Below the pieces are notes generated by a model that was not told the DNA's origin, searched no databases, and saw only the letters and a program-made list of their open reading frames with translations. The translations under genes were made by a program, and so were the position numbers. From Bacteroidota bacterium (GTDB taxonomy: Bacteria > Bacteroidota > Bacteroidia > Chitinophagales > Chitinophagaceae): a stretch of DNA of 5,224 nucleotides. Of this stretch, positions 1-4,880 are shown piece after piece (position 1 is the first letter of the stretch; each line of letters starts with the position of its first letter). Location: contig CANGUS010000149.1 in assembly GCA_947457085.1 (NCBI GenBank), forward strand, positions 1 through 5,224, given 5' to 3'.

Positions 1-146
1 AATGTTTTAATTTCAACCATTCTATCCATAACTTCTTGCAAAGGAATATTAACTGAATCTACAGCACAACCCATTTGATATTCTGCGGGTGTTCTTACAT
101 CAATGATTGTTCCTTTTTTGTCTTGTAATAATTGTTTAACGTCCAT
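1..146 (-). CDS. Rhodanese-like domain protein, N-terminal part (runs off the window)
   Basis: The minus strand reads from an ATG at 146-144 as an open frame of 48 codons, continuing beyond base 1. The visible protein begins MDVKQLLQDKKGTIIDVRTP and continues with AEYQMGC and SVNIPLQE. The IIDVRTPAEY stretch (residues 14-23) followed by G26 and a small-residue/N-I-P-L segment is the standard N-terminal half of a rhodanese (sulfurtransferase) fold. In this family the catalytic cysteine loop (CxxGxR-like) lies nearer the C-terminus and is outside the window, so activity cannot be judged. Single-domain rhodaneses of about 100 residues in Bacteroidota often sit with sulfur-transport or Crp/Fnr genes; that context is not visible here. 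No membrane segment or signal peptide precedes the domain, so it is probably cytoplasmic. The start is supported by the domain beginning immediately after it and by a plausible promoter about 50 bases upstream. Confidence 0.88.
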   Translation of the reverse strand, partial: MDVKQLLQDKKGTIIDVRTPAEYQMGCAVDSVNIPLQEVMDRMVEIKT

Positions 147-195
147 ATTTAAAATGTCAATTTATTTCTTGTTATGAGTTGTTTCATTCTAAGTG

Positions 196-223
196 CAAAT
201 GTCATAACTAAAAATAAAATCAA
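196..223 (-). promoter_or_regulatory. Candidate promoter of the rhodanese-like gene
   Basis: Read on the minus strand, GACATTTG (203-196) matches the Bacteroidota -7 element TAnnTTTG except at its first base. A TTG (223-221) lies 17 bases upstream as a -33 element. Transcription would start near 192, giving a leader of roughly 45 bases. The imperfect -7 box and the palindrome just upstream suggest a promoter that needs an activator. This is consensus matching by eye only. Confidence 0.5.
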
Positions 224-224
224 T

Positions 225-240
225 TGTAACATTGATTACA
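225..240. promoter_or_regulatory. CRP/FNR-like palindrome TGTAA-N6-TTACA
   Basis: The sequence TGTAACATTGATTACA has perfect 5-bp inverted arms with a 6-base spacer, the same geometry as the CRP consensus TGTGA-N6-TCACA. Its centre (232.5) falls about 40-41 bases upstream of the start site predicted for the rhodanese promoter, the classic position for class II activation by Crp/Fnr-family regulators. The protein that binds it, if any, is not encoded in the window. Short AT-rich palindromes also occur by chance, so the call rests mainly on the spacing. Confidence 0.4.
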
Positions 241-350
241 CATTGCAATAATATTTAACTAAAATAGAAATTGAACAACATATAAATAATAAAAGATATT
301 TATATAGGGTAAAACTTCTTAAAAAATGGGATATAGAAATACAAGGGCAT

Positions 351-377
351 AAAAAAATCCCGAAAAAGATCGGGATT
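351..377 (-). terminator. Rho-independent terminator of the tRNA-Glu gene
   Basis: On the minus strand the stem AATCCCG (377-371) pairs perfectly with CGGGATT (362-356) across an 8-base loop. The run of T that follows (357-351) overlaps the end of the stem. It begins 7 bases after the tRNA 3' end, so it should end the tRNA transcript before the rhodanese gene. Confidence 0.85.
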
Positions 378-383
378 ATTTTG

Positions 384-455
384 TACCACGTACGAGAATC
401 GAACTCGTCATTCCTCCGTGAAAGGGAGGCGTCTTAACCGATTGACCAACGCGGC
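384..455 (-). tRNA. tRNA-Glu, anticodon UUC
   Basis: The minus strand folds into a complete cloverleaf of 72 nt. The acceptor arm is GCCGCGT paired with ACGTGGT, the D arm is GTC/GAC around AATCGGTTAA, and the anticodon arm is CCTCC/GGAGG around the loop CTTTCAC. The variable region has 4 nt, and the T arm is ACGAG/CTCGT around TTCGATT. The anticodon TTC reads GAA and GAG codons for glutamate. The discriminator base is A, and the next bases are CAA, so the 3' CCA is not encoded and must be added by tRNA nucleotidyltransferase. The first acceptor pair is G-U, and the base before the 5' end (T456) could pair with the discriminator A, so the exact 5' end could be one base longer. It has its own promoter and terminator and is transcribed as a single-gene unit. 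Confidence 0.95.
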
Positions 456-471
456 AAATCTGATTGGAGTG

Positions 472-502
472 CAAATGTAAAACAACATTTTTAAATTAGC
501 AA
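472..502 (-). promoter_or_regulatory. Promoter of tRNA-Glu
   Basis: On the minus strand TACATTTG (479-472) matches the Bacteroidota -7 consensus TAnnTTTG at every fixed position. A TTG (502-500) lies 20 bases upstream as the -33 element. Transcription would begin near 468, about a dozen bases ahead of the mature tRNA 5' end. This is a sigma-ABfr-type housekeeping promoter by consensus. Confidence 0.75.
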
Positions 503-530
503 AAAATTAAACATTATTTTTTTATATTGA

Positions 531-561
531 TTGCTATTACCATTTATAGATTGTAATTTTG
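531..561 (+). promoter_or_regulatory. Promoter of gap
   Basis: TTG (531-533), a 20-base spacer and TAATTTTG (554-561) form a full match to the Bacteroidota TTG / TAnnTTTG promoter. A second TTG at 527-529 is a poorer-spaced alternative. Transcription would start near 565, leaving a leader of about 38 bases that ends in an A-rich stretch before the ATG at 603. That is typical of this phylum, where strong Shine-Dalgarno sequences are uncommon. Confidence 0.75.
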
Positions 562-602
562 CAGGATTAATTTTTTTACTAAAAACATAAAAAAGAAAAA
601 CA

Positions 603-1613
603 ATGAGTACAATAAAAGTTGCCATCAATGGTTTCGGACGAATCGGTCGTTTGGTTTATCGTCAAATTTATAACATGCAAGGCATTGATGTAGTTGCAAT
701 AAATGACTTAACAAGTCCTGCTACATTAGCTCATTTGTTAAAGTATGATTCTGCACAAGGTCGTTTTAATCACAACGTAACTAGTTCTGACAATGCAATT
801 CAAGTAGAAGGAAATGAGATAAAAGTATATGCGCAAAAAGATCCCGCTCAAATTCCTTGGGGAGATCATCAAATTGATGTGGTGTTAGAATGTACCGGTT
901 TCTTTACAGATAAAGATAAAGCAATGGCTCACATTACAGCCGGTGCAAAACGTGTAGTAATTTCTGCTCCAGCAACAGGTGATTTGAAAACAGTAGTATT
1001 CAATGTTAATCATGATATTTTAGACGGAACTGAGACGGTTATTTCTTGTGCATCTTGTACAACAAACTGTTTAGCTCCAATGGCAAAAGTGTTAAACGAT
1101 CATTATGGAATCGTAACAGGTATCATGACAACGATTCATGCATACACAAATGATCAAAATACATTAGACGCACCGCATCCTAAGAATGATTTACGTCGTG
1201 GTCGTGCTGCTGCTCAAAACATTGTTCCTAACTCAACAGGTGCTGCAAAAGCAATCGGATTAGTTTTGCCAGAATTAAAAGGAAAATTAGACGGATCTGC
1301 ACAACGTGTACCAACTATCACGGGATCTCTTACTGAATTAACTACTATTTTAACTAAAAAAGTTACTGCAGAAGAAATTAATGCTGCTATGAAAGCTGCT
1401 GCTGACGAAAGTTTTGGATACAATGAAGACGAAATCGTTAGTACAGATATTATAGGAACTTCTTTCGGTTCTTTGTTTGATGCAACTCAAACTAAAGTTA
1501 TGACTGTAGGAGATGTTCAATTAGTTAAAACTGTGAGCTGGTACGATAACGAAAATAGTTATGTTAGTCAGTTAGTAAGAACATTGCATTATTTCGCAAA
1601 CAAAATGGCTTAA
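603..1613 (+). CDS. gap: Glyceraldehyde-3-phosphate dehydrogenase, NAD-dependent, type I
   Basis: This cytoplasmic glycolytic enzyme converts glyceraldehyde 3-phosphate, phosphate and NAD+ to 1,3-bisphosphoglycerate and NADH, reversibly. The 336-residue length is normal for the family. The Rossmann motif INGFGRIGR spans residues 8-16. VAIND ends in Asp35, at the position that favours NAD over NADP. ASCTTNC (150-156) carries the catalytic Cys152, and His179 in TTIHAYT is its activating base. STGAAK (211-216) and Arg235 in AQRVPT line the phosphate sites, and Asn316 in WYDNENSY contacts the nicotinamide. The ATG directly precedes the Rossmann strand with no spare N-terminus, so the start is secure. 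The gene stands alone between a consensus promoter and a strong terminator. Bacteroidota may carry more than one GAPDH paralogue; the sequence alone does not show whether this one serves glycolysis or gluconeogenesis. Confidence 0.98.
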   Translation: MSTIKVAINGFGRIGRLVYRQIYNMQGIDVVAINDLTSPATLAHLLKYDSAQGRFNHNVTSSDNAIQVEGNEIKVYAQKDPAQIPWGDHQIDVVLECTGFFTDKDKAMAHITAGAKRVVISAPATGDLKTVVFNVNHDILDGTETVISCASCTTNCLAPMAKVLNDHYGIVTGIMTTIHAYTNDQNTLDAPHPKNDLRRGRAAAQNIVPNSTGAAKAIGLVLPELKGKLDGSAQRVPTITGSLTELTTILTKKVTAEEINAAMKAAADESFGYNEDEIVSTDIIGTSFGSLFDATQTKVMTVGDVQLVKTVSWYDNENSYVSQLVRTLHYFANKMA

Positions 1614-1631
1614 TCCCATTTTAAAATAAAT

Positions 1632-1662
1632 AAAAAACGGCTTCATATTGAAGCCGTTTTTT
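1632..1662. terminator. Rho-independent terminator downstream of gap
   Basis: A perfect hairpin has a GC-containing core, ACGGCTTCA paired with TGAAGCCGT, around a 3-base loop. It is flanked by A-runs on the left and T-runs on the right. It begins about 18 bases after the gap stop codon. The A/T flanks would let it act in both directions, but there is no leftward gene to its right. It isolates gap from the regulator gene downstream. Confidence 0.9.
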
Positions 1663-1686
1663 ATTAAAAGAATATTATTATTTCAA

Positions 1687-1700
1687 GATAATGATTATTC
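1687..1700. promoter_or_regulatory. Fur-box-like palindrome upstream of the AraC regulator gene
   Basis: GATAATGATTATTC contains the exact 11-bp palindrome ATAATGATTAT (allowing for the central base). It matches the first nine bases of the classic Fur box GATAATGATAATCATTATC and most of the 7-1-7 form TGATAATnATTATCA. It lies about 77 bases before the regulator start codon and 11 bases before a candidate -33 element. A ferric-uptake repressor site would fit the receptor encoded next. The right half is degenerate and the region is AT-rich, so the match could be chance. Confidence 0.4.
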
Positions 1701-1710
1701 TTTATTGGTA

Positions 1711-1739
1711 TTGCTTTTAACTTCATTTATACATTTTTG
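1711..1739 (+). promoter_or_regulatory. Candidate promoter of the AraC regulator gene (upstream option)
   Basis: TTG (1711-1713), an 18-base spacer and CATTTTTG (1732-1739) match the Bacteroidota promoter except at the first base of the -7 box. Transcription would begin near 1744, giving a leader of about 33 bases. This spacing is more normal than that of the competing perfect -7 box nearer the gene. Confidence 0.4.
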
Positions 1740-1764
1740 ATTTTTTAAAATTTACTAAAAAGTC

Positions 1765-1772
1765 TACTTTTG
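1765..1772 (+). promoter_or_regulatory. Second candidate -7 element, very close to the regulator start codon
   Basis: TACTTTTG matches TAnnTTTG at every fixed position and ends only 4 bases before the ATG at 1777. No TTG lies at the usual distance; the nearest upstream (1737-1739) leaves a 25-base spacer. If used, transcription would start at or next to the ATG and make a leaderless mRNA. Confidence 0.35.
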
Positions 1773-1776
1773 CAGC

Positions 1777-2514
1777 ATGGAATACGTGAATGACTTTATT
1801 AACTTATCCTTTAAAGTGGATGCTTCAACAACGAAGTCACATTGTAAAACAACTCAAGACGATTCATATATATACTTAACATTTGGTCTGAATGCCAATG
1901 ACTGTTTGTTTGACCTTACTGAGAATAATTATGAATTTCATATTCGATTTGCAAAAAACTATTTTGAAAAATACAATGAACCTATAGATATTAATATTGA
2001 AGAGCAAACCATTTGTTGCAATACACAATCAAAGCTTTTAGAAATTATCAATTGCAAACTAACTGGGATCCATAAAAAAATATTTTTAGAAAGTACCATT
2101 TTATTCCTACTTTACCAATCACAAAAAAATAATTTAATATTTCAGCTAGGGTGTGATAGTTGTAGCATTTTAAATAAACCCATAGAGCTGGAAAAAATCC
2201 AAAAAGCAAAAAGATTTATTCTAGACAATTTAAGAGATAACTTAACGATTCCTGTTATAGCTAATCATGTCAACACAAACCAATGTTATCTAAAAAAAGG
2301 TTTTAAAGAAGTTTTTCAACAAACCATTTTTGAATTTATTCAAGAAAATAGAATGGAAAAAGCGAAACATTTGTTACAAGCTGCAAATCCTAATATTACC
2401 GAAATATCATTCAACGTTGGCTATTCCTCTTTAAGTAGTTTTAGCCAATCCTATAAAAACTTTTATGGAATTACACCAACTGAACAAATTAAACAAGTTT
2501 TTCCTAATAACTAA
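1777..2514 (+). CDS. AraC-family transcriptional regulator (PchR-like), probable activator of the adjacent TonB-dependent receptor
   Basis: This 245-residue cytoplasmic DNA-binding protein has the AraC/XylS double helix-turn-helix at its C-terminus. The first HTH is in LTIPVIANHVNTNQCYLKKG (about 156-175), then a linker helix (FEFIQENRMEKAKHLL, 185-200). The second HTH is in ITEISFNVGYSSLSSFSQSY (207-226), ending in the family signature FYGITPTEQ. The YLKKGFKE and TIFEFIQENRMEKA segments resemble PchR-like regulators that sit beside siderophore receptors in Bacteroidota. The N-terminal 130 residues have no domain I can name and presumably sense a ligand. They are Cys-rich, with CC at 80-81 and a CxxC at 126-129. 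The next in-frame Met is residue 193, inside the DNA-binding domain, so ATG 1777 is the only sensible ATG start. It is codirectional with the receptor gene 84 bases downstream, with no terminator between them. The assignment to iron uptake is inferred from the neighbour. Confidence 0.92.
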   Translation: MEYVNDFINLSFKVDASTTKSHCKTTQDDSYIYLTFGLNANDCLFDLTENNYEFHIRFAKNYFEKYNEPIDINIEEQTICCNTQSKLLEIINCKLTGIHKKIFLESTILFLLYQSQKNNLIFQLGCDSCSILNKPIELEKIQKAKRFILDNLRDNLTIPVIANHVNTNQCYLKKGFKEVFQQTIFEFIQENRMEKAKHLLQAANPNITEISFNVGYSSLSSFSQSYKNFYGITPTEQIKQVFPNN

Positions 2515-2540
2515 AACACTTTTCCTATTATCTAAAACTC
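2499..2540. repeat. Two abutting 21-bp direct repeats, candidate AraC-type operator
   Basis: TTTTCCTAATAACTAAAAC (2499-2517) recurs as TTTTCCTATTATCTAAAAC (2520-2538). The full 21-bp units (2499-2519 and 2520-2540) are identical at 18 of 21 positions and have no gap between them. A 21-bp period puts both copies on the same helix face, as in the araI1-I2 half-sites bound by AraC. The downstream copy covers the place where the receptor promoter's -33 element should be. The upstream copy includes the last codons and stop of the regulator gene, so a small tandem duplication is an alternative origin and does not exclude a regulatory role. Confidence 0.6.
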
Positions 2541-2557
2541 AATCCTTTTCTTCTACT

Positions 2558-2565
2558 TAGTTTTG
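2558..2565 (+). promoter_or_regulatory. -7 element of the receptor gene promoter
   Basis: TAGTTTTG matches the Bacteroidota -7 consensus TAnnTTTG at every fixed position, 33 bases before the receptor start codon. Transcription would start near 2569, giving a leader of about 30 bases. No TTG is found 17-23 bases upstream; that stretch is occupied by the second 21-bp repeat and following bases. A good -7 with no -33 fits a promoter dependent on an activator, presumably the AraC-family protein encoded just upstream. Confidence 0.6.
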
Positions 2566-2598
2566 CGGCCTAATTAATAGTATGTATAAAATAGAAGA

Positions 2599-4836
2599 AT
2601 GAGAAAGTATATAGTAGCAGGATTACTGTTAATATCTGTTTCAACAGATGCACAACAATCAGAACAAGACTCCCTTAGATTTAAGAATATTGAACAAGTC
2701 ACAATTGTTGGAGATAAAGCGAAATATATAATAGGGTCTGGCCAATATATTAGCCTACGAAAATTAGAAAAACTAAATCAACCAAACATCAACAATGTTT
2801 TAAGAATTATCCCCGGAGTAAACGTCAGGGATGAAGAAGGTTTTGGATTAAGACCCAATATTGGATTGAGAGGCACTCCCGTAAATAGAAGTGCTAAAAT
2901 TACATTAATGGAAGATGGCATTTTAATAGCTCCTGCTACATATGCTGATCCATCAGCTTATTATTTTCCCACATTTGCCCGTATGCAAAGTGTGGAAGTT
3001 TTAAAAGGTAGTAGTCAGATAAAATATGGTCCTTACACAATAGGAGGAGCCGTTAACTTAGTATCCACAGCTATTCCAAATACGTTTAAAGGCTTTGCAC
3101 AAATAGCGTATGGTAGCTTTGCAACAAATCAACAGAGAATTTGGGTGGGTGATAGCCGTAAAAACTTTGATTATGTTTTTGAAGTAAACCGTATTGCAAG
3201 CAATGGTTTTAAACAACTAGAAAATGGAGACAATACTGGTTTTGATAGACGAGATGTTATGGGAAAAATGCGTTGGCACACGAATGAAAATAGCAAAATA
3301 CAGCAATCAATCACTTTGAAAATGCTCAATACTTCAGAAGAAGGGAATGAAACTTATTTAGGATTAACGTACGAAGACTTTAAAGCAAATCCATACAGAC
3401 GTTATGCCGGTTCTCAAAGAGATCTTTTAAATTTAACCCACAATCATGTATCGTTGACTCATACAGTTACTCCAAACAAAAAAATTACAATCAATACGAC
3501 TGCCTATTATAACAATACTTTTCGAGATTGGTCTAGAGCAAATTTATTTGGAGGACAAAGCATAAATACTATTTTAGGAGATCCCTCAACCTATCAATTA
3601 CCTTATCAAATTATGACTGGACAAAATAATGGTGAAGTAGGATATCAAAGTGCTGCAAGAACATACGATTCAAAAGGATTGCAAACCAACGCACAATATT
3701 ATTTTAAATCTAAAAATATAGTCCATAAATTAGAAGTTGGCATTCGATATCATACCGACCAAGCGGATAGATACGCGACTCAATCTACATATCAAATGAT
3801 TAATGGTACCATGATACAAACAGCAGTTGGGCCAAAAGGAAATCAAGAAAACCAAATTAGAAGTGCTAATAGTTTAGCTTCATTTGTTAGTTATGATATC
3901 AGTTATAAAAAATTAAAAGTAAGTCCAGGTATCCGTTATGAAAATATGCTTTTAAAATTTCAAAATTACGGCACTTCCGATAATGCTAGACTCGGCACAA
4001 GTTTAAAAAGTGCAACAAATAATTTATCTATTTTATTACCAGGCATAGGTTTTAATTATGAAATTAATACCAACATGGTAGCATTTAGTGGCATCCATAA
4101 AGGATTCTCCCCTCCTGGAATGCCCACAATTGCAAGCACAAGTTCACAAGCTACTTTTGAAACATCAGTCAATTATGAAATTGGATATCGTTTAAATAAA
4201 AATGGTTTATATTTTCAATGTGTTGGATTTTTAAACAATTATAATAACATCTTAGGCTCAGACAATTTGTCTGGCGGTGGAGCAGGAACCGGCGATTTAT
4301 TTAATGCAGGCAATGCTAAAATACAAGGATTAGAAATTGGGATGGAATACGATTTACTTTATAAAAAAAATAAATATTCAACTTTAAAATTACCAATACA
4401 TATTGTCTATACTTATACCAATGCAAAATTTAAAGAAACTTTTGTGAATGGCGGTGGCGATTGGGGAAGTGGCACTATCAACAAAAACGATTTAATACCA
4501 TTTATCACTCCACACATTTTAACTGCTAGTATTGGTTTTGAAAATAAAAAATTAAATGCCACTCTTACCGGACGATATACTGGTGAAACAAGAACCAAGC
4601 CAGGACAAGCTAATGCTGTTTTACCCACTGAAATTGCAAAATACAATGAGGTAAATTCGATTGCAGAATTTTTAATCATAGATATATCCGCAAATTATAG
4701 ACTCAACAAAATATTTTCTCTTTTTTCTACTATTAATAATCTTACAAACAACAAATCCATTATAGCCAATCTCCCTCAAGGATACAGACCGAATATACCT
4801 TTAAGTTACAATGTAGGATTAAAAGCCAACTTTTAA
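2599..4836 (+). CDS. FecA-like TonB-dependent outer-membrane receptor, probable ferric-chelate uptake
   Basis: This is a 745-residue outer-membrane transporter driven by TonB-ExbBD. Residues 1-18 form a signal peptide with a likely cleavage after TDA18. A TonB-box-like EQVTIVGD lies at 32-39, followed by the plug domain (about 45-160) with NIGLRGTPVNRSAK, MEDGI, VEVLKGSSQIKYGP and TIGGAVNLVS. The plug's Y-G-P...GG.VN.V..AIP run resembles the ferric citrate receptor FecA. The rest is a beta-barrel with IHKGFSPPG (499-507) and NAGNAKIQGLEIGMEYDL (569-586), ending in the C-terminal aromatic Phe745 used for barrel assembly. It has neither the N-terminal FecR-interacting signalling domain of E. 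coli FecA nor the carboxypeptidase-like domain and SusD partner typical of SusC glycan importers. Local regulation by the AraC-family neighbour would replace FecI/FecR control. The substrate is not proven: ferric citrate or another ferric siderophore is the likely choice. The ATG follows AGAAG and starts directly at the signal peptide. Confidence 0.93.
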   Translation: MRKYIVAGLLLISVSTDAQQSEQDSLRFKNIEQVTIVGDKAKYIIGSGQYISLRKLEKLNQPNINNVLRIIPGVNVRDEEGFGLRPNIGLRGTPVNRSAKITLMEDGILIAPATYADPSAYYFPTFARMQSVEVLKGSSQIKYGPYTIGGAVNLVSTAIPNTFKGFAQIAYGSFATNQQRIWVGDSRKNFDYVFEVNRIASNGFKQLENGDNTGFDRRDVMGKMRWHTNENSKIQQSITLKMLNTSEEGNETYLGLTYEDFKANPYRRYAGSQRDLLNLTHNHVSLTHTVTPNKKITINTTAYYNNTFRDWSRANLFGGQSINTILGDPSTYQLPYQIMTGQNNGEVGYQSAARTYDSKGLQTNAQYYFKSKNIVHKLEVGIRYHTDQADRYATQSTYQMINGTMIQTAVGPKGNQENQIRSANSLASFVSYDISYKKLKVSPGIRYENMLLKFQNYGTSDNARLGTSLKSATNNLSILLPGIGFNYEINTNMVAFSGIHKGFSPPGMPTIASTSSQATFETSVNYEIGYRLNKNGLYFQCVGFLNNYNNILGSDNLSGGGAGTGDLFNAGNAKIQGLEIGMEYDLLYKKNKYSTLKLPIHIVYTYTNAKFKETFVNGGGDWGSGTINKNDLIPFITPHILTASIGFENKKLNATLTGRYTGETRTKPGQANAVLPTEIAKYNEVNSIAEFLIIDISANYRLNKIFSLFSTINNLTNNKSIIANLPQGYRPNIPLSYNVGLKANF

Positions 4837-4858
4837 TTTAGATACGAATTCGTTTTTG

Positions 4859-4866
4859 TACATTTG
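4859..4866 (+). promoter_or_regulatory. -7 element upstream of the small secreted protein gene
   Basis: TACATTTG fully matches TAnnTTTG and lies 14 bases before the ATG at 4881, leaving a short leader of roughly ten bases. No TTG occurs at the normal distance upstream. No convincing terminator separates this gene from the receptor, so read-through from the receptor gene is also possible. Confidence 0.5.
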
Positions 4867-4880
4867 GTAAAATATGTAAC

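Noticed and set aside
280..305. A 9-bp perfect inverted repeat (ATATAAATA and TATTTATAT) with an 8-base loop.
   Set aside because: It is made only of A and T in a very AT-rich spacer, has no T-run that would make it a terminator, and does not line up with either neighbouring promoter.
1214..1423. A minus-strand open frame of 69 codons inside gap.
   Set aside because: It is antisense to the highly conserved GAPDH coding sequence, has no promoter, and its protein resembles nothing I recognise.
1741..1761. A partial match (ACTAAAA with T-rich flank) to the 21-bp repeat, upstream of the regulator gene, which would suggest autoregulation.
   Set aside because: Agreement outside ACTAAAA is only A/T-level similarity and there is one copy, so it is not distinguishable from background.
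2541..2561. A possible third copy of the 21-bp repeat, in phase after the first two.
   Set aside because: The in-phase segment does not align with the repeat consensus; only an out-of-phase TTTTC is shared.
4413..4679. A minus-strand open frame of 88 codons inside the receptor gene.
   Set aside because: It is antisense to the barrel-coding region and has no start signals; it is a by-product of the real gene's codon composition.
4844..4853. The 10-bp palindrome ACGAATTCGT followed by a T-run, just after the receptor gene.
   Set aside because: As a hairpin it has only about three usable pairs, too weak for a terminator. As an operator it sits near the -7 box of the next gene, but there is no second supporting feature.
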